From positions 310,001 through 374,000 of the forward strand of contig NZ_SZVI01000009.1 of NCBI RefSeq assembly GCF_013416775.1: 64,000 bases of DNA, written 5' to 3'. A program made the translations under genes and the position numbers. Positions 45,864-55,363 of the stretch are shown one piece after another. How positions within the stretch are numbered: the stretch's first letter is position 1; each line of letters begins with the position of its first letter. The notes under the pieces are model-generated. The model saw nothing but the letters and a program-made list of their open reading frames with translations. It had not been told where the DNA came from and ran no database searches. The stretch comes from Rhodoferax sp. BLA1. GTDB lineage: Bacteria > Pseudomonadota > Gammaproteobacteria > Burkholderiales > Burkholderiaceae_C.

Positions 45864-46574
45864 TCAGGCGGTTTTTTGGGCTGCCAGCATGTAGTTCACG
45901 CTGGTGTCGGCATTGAGCCAGAAGCGCTGGGTGAATGGGTTGTACGACAGCCCTTTGCTGTGTGACACCGTGAGGCCAGCCCGGCGACAGAAGCCCGCCA
46001 GTTCGCTGGGACGAAGCAATTTGGCGTATTCATGGGTGCCACGCGGGACCATGTTGAGCACGTACTCGGCACCCACAATGGCCATCACAAACGACTTGGG
46101 ATTGCGGTTGATGGTGGAGAAAAACACCCAACCACCGGGCTTCACCAGCGTTGCACAGGCTTGTACGACCGAGGCCGGGTCGGGCACATGCTCCAGCATT
46201 TCCATACAGGTCACTGCGTCAAAACTCCCGGGTTGCTCGGCAGCCAAGGCTTCGGCACTGATTTCACGGTATTGCACGTTCTGGGTTTGTGCGTCCAGCG
46301 CGTGCAACTGCGCCACGCGCAAGACCTTGGTGGAGAGATCAATGCCAGTGGCTGTGGCACCTGCACGCGCCAGAGAATCGGTCAGGATACCGCCGCCACA
46401 ACCCACGTCCAGCACATTCAGGCCAGCCAGAGGGCACAGGCCGTTGATCCAGCCCAGGCGCAAGGGGTTGATCTTGTGCAAGGCGTGCATTTCACCCTCT
46501 GCGTCCCACCAGTGGTGGGCCAGCTCAGAAAATTTGGCCAGTTCAGCCGCGTCGGCATTGATCGTTGTATTCAT
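45864..46574 (-). CDS. ubiG: Ubiquinone biosynthesis O-methyltransferase
   Basis: A 236-residue SAM-dependent enzyme performing both O-methylations in ubiquinone synthesis. The N-terminus (ELAKFSELAHHWWDAEGEMHALHKINPLRL) is diagnostic. The SAM loop LDVGCGGGILTDSLA, CMEMLEHVPDP, and membrane-contact region FFSTINRNPKSFVMAIVGAEYVLNMVPRGTHEY are present. Transcribed with gph. Confidence 0.96.
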   Translation of the reverse strand: MNTTINADAAELAKFSELAHHWWDAEGEMHALHKINPLRLGWINGLCPLAGLNVLDVGCGGGILTDSLARAGATATGIDLSTKVLRVAQLHALDAQTQNVQYREISAEALAAEQPGSFDAVTCMEMLEHVPDPASVVQACATLVKPGGWVFFSTINRNPKSFVMAIVGAEYVLNMVPRGTHEYAKLLRPSELAGFCRRAGLTVSHSKGLSYNPFTQRFWLNADTSVNYMLAAQKTA

Positions 46575-46630
46575 GGTTGAATTATCGGAAATTTATGCTG
46601 GAAAAAGCCGTGCAGGTACCAGGTACCCAT

Positions 46631-46665
46631 AAAAAACAAAACCCACCGCAAGGGTGGGTTTTGTG
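46631..46665 (-). terminator. Terminator after the HiPIP gene
   Basis: Minus strand CAAAACCCACCCTTGCGGTGGGTTTTG followed by a TTTTTT run, located 12 bases past the HiPIP stop. Confidence 0.85.
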
Positions 46666-46677
46666 GGGCATGTGAGC

Positions 46678-46980
46678 TTATGCCTTCTTGGCCCAGGCGC
46701 TGCACCAGCCCTTGGCAACAACTTCCTTGCCAGCGAACAAAGGACAAGCTCCTTGGGGAGCGGTTTTGCCTTGGTACAAGGCGCAGGTGGCACAGGATTG
46801 ATCCTTGGTGTGCTTGGGGTACTTGGTCTTGTCCGCTTTTGTTGTGTCAGCTACGTAGCCCAAGCTCTTGGCGTTGGCATCTGTTTCAGCGACCAAGGGT
46901 GCTGCGGCCATTGCCATGCCCGAAGCCAATGCGCTGGTGCCGACCACTGATTGCAGAATAAATACGCGACGATTTGTCAT
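46678..46980 (-). CDS. hip: High-potential iron-sulfur protein, exported
   Basis: A 100-residue precursor of a periplasmic [4Fe-4S] HiPIP electron carrier. The ATG giving MTNRRVFILQSVVGTSALAS starts a twin-arginine-like signal peptide ending near MAMAAA (residue 27), as needed for a cofactor-loaded protein. Four Cys ligands follow the HiPIP spacing: SCATCALYQ, QGACPLFAG, AKGWCSAW. A longer in-frame start at 47043 is rejected because it would bury the signal peptide. In Rhodoferax-like bacteria HiPIP donates electrons to photosynthetic or respiratory complexes. Confidence 0.92.
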   Translation of the reverse strand: MTNRRVFILQSVVGTSALASGMAMAAAPLVAETDANAKSLGYVADTTKADKTKYPKHTKDQSCATCALYQGKTAPQGACPLFAGKEVVAKGWCSAWAKKA

Positions 46981-47132
46981 AGGTCTGTTTCCTGAGTAGT
47001 TGATAAAACTGCGGCTGGCATCCCGTGTTGGCAGCTGCGCCAAAGATTATCGGCTCACCGTCAAAAAAAACACCCGGATTAGCTCAAAAACCCATTAAAT
47101 AAGTCAAAAGCCAAGGCCCCCAAAAAAGCGTA

Positions 47133-48170
47133 TCAAGCGACCTGGGCAGCGCTGCTGGCGACAAACCCCGCAAACGACGCCTTGAGCTGGTCCATGTCTG
47201 CCTGGGGCAAACGGTTACCCACCTGCGACACCACGCGACCGGCACACTGGTTGGCCAGCCAGGCCGCCTGGGCGTGGTTGTGGCCATGGGTGACGGCATA
47301 CAAGAATGCACCCGCAAACATGTCGCCTGCGCCATTGGTGTCGATGGCTTTGACCTGGGCGGCAGGCACTTCGGTGCGCTGCTCACCTTCCAGCACCACA
47401 CAGCCTTTGGCACTACGCGTCAGGCACACCACCCTCGCCTGCTGGCTGAGTTGGCGGCAGATCTGCGCCAGATCTTTGCTACCGCACCAGACCTGGGCTT
47501 CCTCTTCGTTGCAGAACAGGTAGTCCAGCTGGCCGGTCTCGGCATTGCCGACCATGGCGTCGAGCCCTGGGCGGCAGAAGTTGATCATGGTCATGTCGCT
47601 CAGTGTGGTGGCCAGTGCCACACCGGCCTCGCGTGCGATGGCCCGGCCTTTGATGGCGGCGTCCAGCCCGGTGGGCGACGCTGCCAGGTAACCTTCCATG
47701 TAATAAACCTTGGACTTGGCAATGTCGAGCGGGTGCAAGGCGCTGGCGTCGATGTCGGCTGTGGCACCTAAAAAGGTGCTCATGCTGCGTTCTGCATCCG
47801 GTGTCACCATCACCATACAGCTGCCGGTCTGGCCCTGTGGTGCGCGGGTGTGTGTCAAGTTGGTGGCGACACCGTGTGAGATCAGATCCTGGGTGTAAAA
47901 CTCGCCGAGTTCATCGTCCGCCACCCGGCAGGAGTAAAAGGCCTTGCCACCCAATTGGGCCACGGCCACCACCGTGTTGCCAGCCGATCCGCCGCCCGCA
48001 CGGAGCACCGGCAGGCCATACACATGGCTGAGCAGCTCGGTGCGACGGGCCGCGTCGATCAAGGTCATATGACGTTTTTCAACACCCGCAGCTAACAACT
48101 GCGCATCGGACACCTCGTACTGCGAGTCCACCAGCGCATTGCCGATGGCGTAAACGTCATGGTGACTCAT
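47133..48170 (-). CDS. PfkB-family adenosine kinase
   Basis: A 345-residue ribokinase-superfamily enzyme of the bacterial adenosine kinase-like group, phosphorylating adenosine (or a related nucleoside/sugar) with ATP. It starts MSHHDVYAIGNALVDSQYEV. The PfkB-1 Gly-rich element is LRAGGGSAGNTVVAVAQLGG, and the PfkB-2 catalytic motif is DTNGAGDMFAGAFLYAVTHG with the base Asp. Its start is two bases from the fpr stop, so the two are co-transcribed. Substrate assignment is by family only. Confidence 0.82.
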   Translation of the reverse strand: MSHHDVYAIGNALVDSQYEVSDAQLLAAGVEKRHMTLIDAARRTELLSHVYGLPVLRAGGGSAGNTVVAVAQLGGKAFYSCRVADDELGEFYTQDLISHGVATNLTHTRAPQGQTGSCMVMVTPDAERSMSTFLGATADIDASALHPLDIAKSKVYYMEGYLAASPTGLDAAIKGRAIAREAGVALATTLSDMTMINFCRPGLDAMVGNAETGQLDYLFCNEEEAQVWCGSKDLAQICRQLSQQARVVCLTRSAKGCVVLEGEQRTEVPAAQVKAIDTNGAGDMFAGAFLYAVTHGHNHAQAAWLANQCAGRVVSQVGNRLPQADMDQLKASFAGFVASSAAQVA

Positions 48171-48172
48171 GT

Positions 48173-48949
48173 TTATTGCTCCACAAAAGCGCGTTCAACC
48201 ACAAAGTCACCGGGTTTGGTGGTGTTGCCTTCCAGGAAACCACGGGTTTCCAGAATGTGCTTGAGGTCTTTCAACAAGGCAGGGCTACCGCACATCATGG
48301 CGCGGTCGTATTCGGGGTCAAACTTGGGCAGACCCAGGTCCTTTTGCAGCTTGCCGGACTCGATCAGGTCGGTGATACGGCCCTGGTTCTTGTAGGGCTC
48401 GCGGGTCACCGTGGGGTAATACAGCATTTGGGCAGTGACCATCTCGCCGAGGAACTCGTGGTCGGGCAGCTCTTGTGTCAGATAGTCGTGGTAAGCCAGT
48501 TCAGCCACCTCGCGCACACCGTGCACCAAAATCACTTTTTCAAACTTTTCGTAGGTTTCGGGGTCACGCACGATGCTCAAAAACGGCGCCAGGCCGGTGC
48601 CGGTGCCAAACAGATACAGGTTTTTGCCGGGCAGCAGGTAGTCAATCAGCAAGGTGCCGGTGGGCTTTTTGCCAACCACAATCTGGTCACCCACTTTGAT
48701 GTGCTGCAGCTTGGAGGTGAGCGGGCCGTCTTGCACCTTGATGCTCAGAAACTCCAGGTGGTCTTCGTAGTTGGGGCTGACGATGCTGTAGGCGCGCAGC
48801 AGCGGTTTGCCACCCTCCAGGCGCAGGCCGATCATGGTGAAGTGGCCGTTTGAAAAGCGCAAAGCCTGATCACGTGTGGTGGTGAAGCTGAACAGTCGGT
48901 CTGTCCAGTGGTGAACGCTTAAAACGGTTTCATTCAGAAATGCACTCAT
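48173..48949 (-). CDS. fpr: Ferredoxin--NADP+ reductase
   Basis: A 258-residue FAD enzyme exchanging electrons between NADPH and ferredoxin or flavodoxin. Visible are the FAD motif LLRAYSIVSPNYEDHLEF, the NADP loop FGTGTGLAPFLSIVRDPETYEKF, and the C-terminal MMCGSPALLKDLKHILETRGF with a terminal FVEQ tail. I chose the ATG of MSAFLNETVLSVHHWTDRLF, the usual family start; an upstream in-frame frame adds only membrane-like noise. It is followed directly by the adenosine kinase-like gene. Confidence 0.93.
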   Translation of the reverse strand: MSAFLNETVLSVHHWTDRLFSFTTTRDQALRFSNGHFTMIGLRLEGGKPLLRAYSIVSPNYEDHLEFLSIKVQDGPLTSKLQHIKVGDQIVVGKKPTGTLLIDYLLPGKNLYLFGTGTGLAPFLSIVRDPETYEKFEKVILVHGVREVAELAYHDYLTQELPDHEFLGEMVTAQMLYYPTVTREPYKNQGRITDLIESGKLQKDLGLPKFDPEYDRAMMCGSPALLKDLKHILETRGFLEGNTTKPGDFVVERAFVEQ

Positions 48950-49049
48950 GGGTCGCCTTGAATTGTGGATAAAACAAAAGTGTGCGAGTGTAAAAGGCCA
49001 GGCCACGGCGGGCCTGACATAAATCAACTCGGCGAGAAAAATCACATGA

Positions 49050-49105
49050 TAAATTGGCCTCTAGCCCTTTTACCATAAGGGCTATTAGCTACGACTTAAA
49101 TAGCG
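49050..49105. repeat. Dispersed palindromic repeat, copy 8
   Basis: TTGGCCTCTAGCCCTTTTAC followed by CATAAGGGCTATTAGCTA and AAATAGCGCT. It lies in the gap between the alaS stop and fpr, where it can serve as the alaS terminator or attenuator. Confidence 0.75.
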
Positions 49106-49106
49106 C

Positions 49107-51731
49107 TTAGAGCTTCGGCTCAACCCATGCCAACACACTCGCAAGTGCGTCTGCCAGCTTGGCGGGCTCGGTACCGCCAGCCATGGCCATGTCAGGCTTG
49201 CCGCCGCCTTTGCCACCGACTTGCGCCGCGACAAAGTTCACCAGTTCACCAGCCTTGACCTTGGCCGTGGTGTCAGCGGTCACACCCACGGCGATCTGCA
49301 CCTTGGCACCGTCGACCACACCCAACACCACCACGGCGGTCTTGAGTTTGTCCTTGAGTTTGTCCATGGTGTCGCGCAAGGTCTTGACGTCGGCGCCATC
49401 CAGGCGTGCCACCAGCAGCTTGACACCTTTGATGTCCTGCGCCTGGCTCAGCAGCTCGTCACCCTGGGCGCTGGCCAATTTGCCTTTGAGGGCGGCCAGT
49501 TCCTTGTCCAGGGTTTTGACGTGTTCGAGAACAGAGATGATCCGCTCATTCACCTCAGCCACCGGGGTTTTGAGTGTGGCTGCGGCATGGCTCAGGCTGT
49601 CTTCCAGGTGCTGCAGATAGTGCAAGGCGTTGTCACCGGTCACCGCCTCAATGCGACGCACACCAGAGGCAACACCACTCTCGGTCACCACCTTGAACAA
49701 ACCGATGTCACCGGTGCGCTGCACATGGGTGCCACCGCACAGTTCGCGGCTGCCGCCGATGTCAAGCACCCGCACCGATTCGCCGTATTTCTCGCCAAAC
49801 AACATCATGGCGCCGGTTTGCTGGGCCGATTCGATGTCCATCACACGCGCTTGCGTCGCGGCGTTGCTGAGGATTTCGGCGTTGACACGGGCTTCGATCT
49901 CGCGGATTTCGGCGTCGGTCACCGGGGCATTGTGGGCGAAGTCAAAACGGGTGCGCTCGGCGTTGACCAAGCTGCCCTTTTGCTGCACATGGCTGCCCAG
50001 CACCTCGCGCAGCGCCTTGTGCATCAGGTGGGTGACCGAGTGGTTGCGCTGGGTAGCGACGCGCAAGCTGGCGTTCACATGCGCGGTGACACCGTCGCCC
50101 ACTTTGAGGCTGCCGGTTTTGAGCACACCGTGGTGGCCAAACACATCGGCCTTGATCTTCTGGGTGTCGGCCACCTCGAACAAAGCGTGGTCCGAGAAGA
50201 TGGCGCCAGCGTCACCCACTTGACCACCACTTTCGCCATAGAACGGGGTGGTCGCCAGCACCACCACACCAGACCGACCTTCTTTTAGCTCGTCAGCCCT
50301 TGTACCGTCTACATAGATAGCTACAACTTCGCTAGTGGTTGTGAGATGTTCGTAACCGACAAACTCGTTGCCGTCACCGGTGTACTCCAGCGCCTTGTCT
50401 TGTTTGAACTTGCCAGCGGCGCGGCCCTTGGCTTTTTGGGCTTCCATGGCGGCGGCAAAACCTGCTTCGTCCACGGTCACGCCACGCTCGCGGCAGACAT
50501 CAGCCGACAAGTCCAGCGGGAAACCAAAGGTGTCGTGCAATTTGAACGCCACCTCGCCGGGCAGCAGCTTGACATCGCCAGCCAGGGCTTCGTCCAGAAT
50601 CTGCATGCCGGTGGCCAGCGTCTCGTAGAAGCGTTCTTCCTCGACCCGCAGCACGTCCATGATGCGTTCCGCCTGCGAAGCCAGGTTGGGATAGGCCACA
50701 CCCATCTGCACCACCAGATCAGGCACCAGTTTGTGGAAAAACGGCGTTTTTTGGCCGAGTTTGTAGCCATGACGGATGGCGCGACGGATGATGCGGCGCT
50801 GCACGTAGCCGCGCCCTTCGTTGCTGGGCAACACACCGTCGTTGACCAAAAACGCGGTGGCGCGGATGTGGTCGGCAATCACCTTGAGTGAGGGGTTGGC
50901 CAGATCGGTGGTGTGGGTTTCGCGTGCAGCAGCTTTGATCAGCGCAGCAAAGATGTCGATTTCGTAGTTGCTGTGTACATGCTGCAAGATGGCGGCCAGG
51001 CGCTCCAGGCCCATGCCGGTGTCCACACAGGGCGCGGGCAGCGGTGTGACCGAGCCGTCTTCAGCCATGTTGAACTGCATGAACACGTTGTTCCAGATCT
51101 CGATGAAGCGGTCGCCGTCTTCGTCGGGGCTGCCCGGGGGGCCACCTGGGATGTGGTCACCGTGGTCGTAAAAGATTTCGGAGCATGGGCCACAAGGACC
51201 GGTGTCAGCCATCATCCAGAAGTTGTCGCTCTTGTAGCGTGCACCCTTGTTGTCGCCGATACGGATCACACGCTCGGGCGGCAGACCAATCTCTTGGGTC
51301 CAGATGTTGTAGGCCTCGTCGTCTTCGGCGTACACCGTGGCTAGCAGGCGCTCTTTAGGCAGCTTGTAGACCTCGGTCAGCAACTCCCAAGCCCACTTGA
51401 GCGACTCACGCTTGAAGTAGTCACCAAAACTCCAGTTGCCCAGCATCTCGAAAAACGTGTGGTGGCGTGCGGTGTAGCCCACGTTTTCCAGGTCATTGTG
51501 CTTGCCACCAGCACGTAGGCAGGCTTGCACCGAGGCGGCGCGCACATAAGAGCGTTTGTCAGTGCCCAGGAACACGTCCTTGAACTGCACCATGCCCGAG
51601 TTGGTGAACATCAGTGTCGGGTCGTTGCCGGGGACGAGCGGGCTCGACGCGACCACGGTGTGGCCTTTGGAGGCAAAGAAGTCGAGGAAGGTCTTGCGGA
51701 TGTCGGCAACACTGATGGTTGGTGTGGTCAT
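49107..51731 (-). CDS. alaS: Alanyl-tRNA synthetase
   Basis: An 874-residue class II synthetase charging tRNA-Ala, with editing. The aminoacylation core (residues 1-460) has [20 protein letters not shown] and [17 protein letters not shown]. The editing domain has [20 protein letters not shown] and the zinc-site motif [17 protein letters not shown]. The C-terminal C-Ala domain ends [15 protein letters not shown]. Residues about 465-482 ([17 protein letters not shown]) lie at a variable spot in the family and are encoded by a copy of the dispersed repeat. Normal length otherwise. Confidence 0.96.
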   Translation of the reverse strand: MTTPTISVADIRKTFLDFFASKGHTVVASSPLVPGNDPTLMFTNSGMVQFKDVFLGTDKRSYVRAASVQACLRAGGKHNDLENVGYTARHHTFFEMLGNWSFGDYFKRESLKWAWELLTEVYKLPKERLLATVYAEDDEAYNIWTQEIGLPPERVIRIGDNKGARYKSDNFWMMADTGPCGPCSEIFYDHGDHIPGGPPGSPDEDGDRFIEIWNNVFMQFNMAEDGSVTPLPAPCVDTGMGLERLAAILQHVHSNYEIDIFAALIKAAARETHTTDLANPSLKVIADHIRATAFLVNDGVLPSNEGRGYVQRRIIRRAIRHGYKLGQKTPFFHKLVPDLVVQMGVAYPNLASQAERIMDVLRVEEERFYETLATGMQILDEALAGDVKLLPGEVAFKLHDTFGFPLDLSADVCRERGVTVDEAGFAAAMEAQKAKGRAAGKFKQDKALEYTGDGNEFVGYEHLTTTSEVVAIYVDGTRADELKEGRSGVVVLATTPFYGESGGQVGDAGAIFSDHALFEVADTQKIKADVFGHHGVLKTGSLKVGDGVTAHVNASLRVATQRNHSVTHLMHKALREVLGSHVQQKGSLVNAERTRFDFAHNAPVTDAEIREIEARVNAEILSNAATQARVMDIESAQQTGAMMLFGEKYGESVRVLDIGGSRELCGGTHVQRTGDIGLFKVVTESGVASGVRRIEAVTGDNALHYLQHLEDSLSHAAATLKTPVAEVNERIISVLEHVKTLDKELAALKGKLASAQGDELLSQAQDIKGVKLLVARLDGADVKTLRDTMDKLKDKLKTAVVVLGVVDGAKVQIAVGVTADTTAKVKAGELVNFVAAQVGGKGGGKPDMAMAGGTEPAKLADALASVLAWVEPKL
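50286..50338 (-). repeat. Dispersed repeat copy inside alaS (copy 9)
   Basis: On the coding strand TAGCTATC...ACAAGGGCTGACGAGCTAAAA keeps the outer AGCTA blocks and one AAGGGCT arm; the GCCCTT arm is lost. It is read in frame without stops, in a surface region just after the aminoacylation core. Confidence 0.5.
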
Positions 51732-52054
51732 GGCAAATGGGTCAAGCGGTAAAGGGTGAAATGGTTGGCCCGAGGGCGGTCAAAGCCTGGACACAGCCTG
51801 CCATTATCGCCGCTGCTTGCAGCAGCCTGGCACTTGGCCCATCTTCCCCTGCATCAAGCACTGCGTCGCTGGCGACACAAGCTTTGTCAGCGGCGGTTTC
51901 TTGTGACCCCATCAACAGCCGCGCCGCGTGTGTTGCGCAAGCTTGACGTATGTCAACGGGTTGAGACAAACATCAAAAATCTTTCGTGGCTTGCGTTTTT
52001 TTAACTTCTTCAGATATAGTGCTAACACGTATTAGCTACTCCATCGGACAAAAC
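51732..52054. other. Intergenic region between alaS and the sugar-acid cluster
   Basis: 323 bases. The right part carries the promoter and operator of the FGGY kinase. A minus-strand 75-codon frame (51742-51969, MSQPVDIRQACATHAARLLM) exists, but has no good ribosome-binding site or recognisable domain, and I do not call it a gene. Confidence 0.5.
51991..52036 (+). promoter_or_regulatory. Promoter with LacI-type operator of the catabolic cluster
   Basis: TTGCGT (51991) and TATAGT (52015) are separated by 18 bases, a plausible sigma-70 promoter. Immediately downstream lies GCTAACACGTATTAGC (52021-52036), a 16-bp palindrome with one mismatched pair, covering the transcription start. The LacI-family regulator at 60645-61655 is the natural ligand. 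Confidence 0.65.
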
Positions 52055-53644
52055 ATGAGCGATGAACTGTTTGTAGGTATTGACGTTGGCTCAGCCAGTG
52101 TCCGGGCCGGGATTTTTGATCGACAAGGCCAGCGCTTGGCTTTTGCCACACGTGCCATCCAGCAGTTCAAACCCTTGCCTTTGTTTGTCGAACAGTCGTC
52201 CGCCGACATCTGGGCACAAACCTGTGCCGCGCTGCATGAAGCGTTAGCCACCCCGGGTGTCGATGCCACAAAGGTTGTGGCGTTGGGTGTGGATGCCACC
52301 TGTTCCCTGGTGGCGGTGGATGCCGATGGCCAGCCGGTCTCTCTGGCTCAGGACGGTGCCCCCGATCACGACATCATCATGTGGATGGATCACCGTGCAG
52401 CCCAGCAAACAAAAGCGATCAACGCTACAAAAGACGAAGCTTTGAAGTACGTCGGCGGCGAAGTCAGCATCGAGATGGAGCTGCCCAAGGTGCTGTGGTT
52501 CAAACAGAATTTCCCGGAGCGTTACGCCAGCACCTGGCGCTTCTTCGACCTGGCGGACTACCTGGTCTGGCGCGCCTGCGGCAACGACGCGGCCAGTGTC
52601 TGCACCCTGACCTGCAAATGGAACTATCTGGCCCATGAGGACCGTTTCAGCGAGAGCTTGCTCAAGGCGGTGGGCCTGGACGATCTACCCGGCAAACTGC
52701 CAACCCGTGTGTTGCCCCTGGGCTCGGCGGCGGGCAAGCTGGGCTTGCTGGCAGCACGCGAACTGGGTTTACCTGCGGGCACCGTGGTGGCCACTGGCAT
52801 CATCGACGCCCATGCGGGTGGCCTGGCCCTGGTCGGCACCGCACCACAGGGCAGTCTGGCCATCATTGGCGGCACCTCCAACTGCCATATGGTGGTGAGC
52901 CAGGCACCGGTTTTGGTGCCGGGTGTCTGGGGCCCATACTGGGGCGCCATGTTGCCGGGCTATTGGCTCAATGAAGGCGGCCAAAGTGCGGCAGGCGCCC
53001 TGCTCGACTGGACTTTGCGCCAAAGCGACGCCTGGCCGTTACTGGAGTCGACCGCGCAAGCACAGCAAACCAACGTCTACGCTGTCTTGAATGGGTGGCT
53101 GGCCGACCTCGAAGCGCGTGAACCCTGGCCCACGCGCCACCTGCATGTGCTGGGTGACCACCACGGCAACCGCTCTCCCCGCGCCAACCCGGACGCAAGG
53201 GGCCTGGTGGTGGGTCTGACGCTGGAGTCCGGGCGCGACGCCCTGGCACGCCTGTACCTGGCCACCTTGCAGGCGCTGGCGTATGGCACCCGCCACATCA
53301 TCGAGAGCATGAACAACGCTGGCCACCAGATCACCCGCATCCTGATGTGTGGCGGTGGCACCAAAAACCCTTACTGGCTGCGTGAACACGCCGATGCCAC
53401 CGGTTGCGAGATCCATCTGGTGAGCGAAGAAGACGCTGTGACCCTGGGTGCTGCCCTGCTGGGTGCGGCGGCCAGCGGGGTGTTTACCTCCCTGCCTGCG
53501 GCTGCTGCGGCCATGGTGCAAGCGGGTGGCAGCCTGGCTGCCCGCCCCCAAACCAAAGCCTTCCACGACGCCAAATACGCGGTGTATTTGCAGCTGTACC
53601 AAAACATGTTGACCAGCCGTGCCGCGATGCGCGACTGGTCTTGA
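52055..53644 (+). CDS. FGGY-family carbohydrate kinase
   Basis: A 529-residue ATP-dependent sugar kinase closest by eye to the ribulokinase/xylulokinase-like FGGY group. The FGGY_N motif FVGIDVGSASVRAGIFD starts at residue 5. It also has IIMWMDHRA (catalytic Asp region), GGTSNCH (adenosine site), and ILMCGGGTKNPYWLREHADATGCEI in the C-terminal domain. The ATG at 52055 is preferred over an in-frame start before the promoter. It is first in the cluster, before a FucI-type isomerase, so it probably phosphorylates the ketose that the isomerase makes. Substrate unknown. Confidence 0.85.
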   Translation: MSDELFVGIDVGSASVRAGIFDRQGQRLAFATRAIQQFKPLPLFVEQSSADIWAQTCAALHEALATPGVDATKVVALGVDATCSLVAVDADGQPVSLAQDGAPDHDIIMWMDHRAAQQTKAINATKDEALKYVGGEVSIEMELPKVLWFKQNFPERYASTWRFFDLADYLVWRACGNDAASVCTLTCKWNYLAHEDRFSESLLKAVGLDDLPGKLPTRVLPLGSAAGKLGLLAARELGLPAGTVVATGIIDAHAGGLALVGTAPQGSLAIIGGTSNCHMVVSQAPVLVPGVWGPYWGAMLPGYWLNEGGQSAAGALLDWTLRQSDAWPLLESTAQAQQTNVYAVLNGWLADLEAREPWPTRHLHVLGDHHGNRSPRANPDARGLVVGLTLESGRDALARLYLATLQALAYGTRHIIESMNNAGHQITRILMCGGGTKNPYWLREHADATGCEIHLVSEEDAVTLGAALLGAAASGVFTSLPAAAAAMVQAGGSLAARPQTKAFHDAKYAVYLQLYQNMLTSRAAMRDWS

Positions 53645-53692
53645 ATACCCCTCACCCTGACAACCCATTTTGATCAAGAAAAGGACCCCCCT

Positions 53693-55342
53693 ATGCTGAC
53701 CCTGACCCTGCCCCCCTCCAGCCCGGTGCTCACCGTGGCCGACAAAGAAGTACTGCTGGTCACCAACGCTGACCTGCGCGAATCGGCCAATGTGGAATGC
53801 TGGCCGATACAGGCCAAGTTTGAAGTCCGGCTCGAAGAAGCTGTGACCCAGCGCCTGGGCTACAAGATCAAACGTGCCCACCTGTACAAAGGTGACAAGG
53901 GCCATGGCTTCATCAGCAGCCAGCGCGAAGGCAGCGACCTGTTTGCCAAGATTGACCCGGACGCGCCTGTGATTGTGCTGTTGACTGCCTGGCAATACTC
54001 GCACCATCTGGCCCCCAGCCTGGCCAAACATCGCGGCCCGGTGCTGCTGCTGGCCAACTTTGACGGCACCTGGCCCGGCCTGGTAGGCATGTTGTGTATG
54101 GCTGGCACACTGACCAGCCTGGGTAAGTCCTACTCGCGCCTGTGGTCTGCTGAATTCAATGATGAATTCTTCTACAGCGGCCTGAGTTCCTGGCTGACCA
54201 CCCAACAGATCACCCACGACACCTCTTACCTCAAGGCAGTGGACCAGAACCATCCGTCCAGCACCACGGCGGCCTGGGCCATGGGTCGCCAGGTGGGTAA
54301 CTATGTGCTGAAACACAAGGAGATCATGGGGCTGTTTGACAGCTTTTGTATGGGCATGATCAATGGCGTGTTCCCGCAAAAAGCCCTGGTTGACATCGGC
54401 ATGCCGATGGAAAGCCTGTCGCAGTCCGCCCTGCTGGTGGAAATGGCCAAGGTGCCGCAAGCACTGCGCGAGGAATGTCTGGCCTGGTATGAAGCCCGTG
54501 GCATGAAGTTCAACTTTGGCACTGATCCGGCCAAGGAGCTGACACGCGACCAGGTGCTCGAACAATGCGCCATGATGATTGCCATGGGCCGTTTCACCCA
54601 GCGTTTTGGCTTGTCTGCGGTGGGTGTGCAGTACCAGCAGGGGCTGGCACACTCGTGCGCAGCCTCCGACTTTGCCGAAGGCGCCATCGGCTCCAGCGAA
54701 CGTTTCCCCATTCCCGACGAAGCTGGCAACATCATCCGTGCGGGCAAAGCCATTCCCTGCATCAACGAGGTGGACATGGGCACCGCGATTCCGCAGACCA
54801 TGTTGTGGCGCCTGCTGGATTCTTTTGGTCTGCCTGCGGAAACCACGCTGCACGACATCCGTTGGGGCAGCGAGTTTGAAGGCACCTTCTACTGGGACTT
54901 TGAAATCTCGGGCTCGGTGCCGTTTGAACACCTCAAAGGTGGTATTGCCGGTGCCACCGGTTATCGCCAACCTGCGATGTATTTCCCCAAGGGGGGCTCG
55001 TCGATCCAAGGTCAAGGCAAGGCCGGTCGGCTGATTTGGGCCCGTGCCCACTACGAAGGCACCAAGGTGGTGATGCACATCGGCACCGGCACGGCGGTGG
55101 AACTGCCCACTGCCGAATTCGAGCGCCGCCGTCGCGCCACCACCTATGAATGGCCGCTGCTCAACTGCGTGTTGGACGGTGTCAGCCGTGATGAACTGAT
55201 GGCGGGTCACCAAAGCAACCACATCACCATCGCTTATGTCGACCCGGACAAGTTGCAGGATGTGCTGCGTGCGTTTGTGGCGCAGGCGTTGACACAAAAT
55301 ATCCGCGTTTTTGTAGCGGGTGACGCCAACGCTTGCCTTTGA
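53693..55342 (+). CDS. L-fucose isomerase-family protein
   Basis: A 549-residue aldose-ketose isomerase of the FucI/AraA superfamily. Predicted metal ligands: Glu and Asp in CINEVDMGTAIPQTML (near residue 358), and His in AGHQSNHITIAYV (about residue 505). N-terminal domains follow the fucose-isomerase plan (VIVLLTAWQYSHHLAPSLA; GLFDSFCMGMINGVFPQKAL). It is somewhat divergent from E. coli FucI. Ribosome-binding site AAAGGA. Between the kinase and the DapA-like gene, 48 and 21 bases away. The natural sugar or sugar acid is not identifiable from sequence. Confidence 0.8.
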   Translation: MLTLTLPPSSPVLTVADKEVLLVTNADLRESANVECWPIQAKFEVRLEEAVTQRLGYKIKRAHLYKGDKGHGFISSQREGSDLFAKIDPDAPVIVLLTAWQYSHHLAPSLAKHRGPVLLLANFDGTWPGLVGMLCMAGTLTSLGKSYSRLWSAEFNDEFFYSGLSSWLTTQQITHDTSYLKAVDQNHPSSTTAAWAMGRQVGNYVLKHKEIMGLFDSFCMGMINGVFPQKALVDIGMPMESLSQSALLVEMAKVPQALREECLAWYEARGMKFNFGTDPAKELTRDQVLEQCAMMIAMGRFTQRFGLSAVGVQYQQGLAHSCAASDFAEGAIGSSERFPIPDEAGNIIRAGKAIPCINEVDMGTAIPQTMLWRLLDSFGLPAETTLHDIRWGSEFEGTFYWDFEISGSVPFEHLKGGIAGATGYRQPAMYFPKGGSSIQGQGKAGRLIWARAHYEGTKVVMHIGTGTAVELPTAEFERRRRATTYEWPLLNCVLDGVSRDELMAGHQSNHITIAYVDPDKLQDVLRAFVAQALTQNIRVFVAGDANACL

Positions 55343-55363
55343 GCTTCAACCCAGGATTTTTGA

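Noticed and set aside
49221..50288. A 355-codon plus-strand frame opposite alaS
   Set aside because: Antisense shadow of an essential conserved gene.
51742..51969. A 75-codon minus-strand frame between alaS and the FGGY kinase
   Set aside because: No clear ribosome-binding site or family. It could be real, but evidence is insufficient.
53039..55297. A 752-codon minus-strand frame across the kinase and isomerase genes
   Set aside because: It is antisense to two well-supported genes and has the composition of an antisense frame, with no motif.
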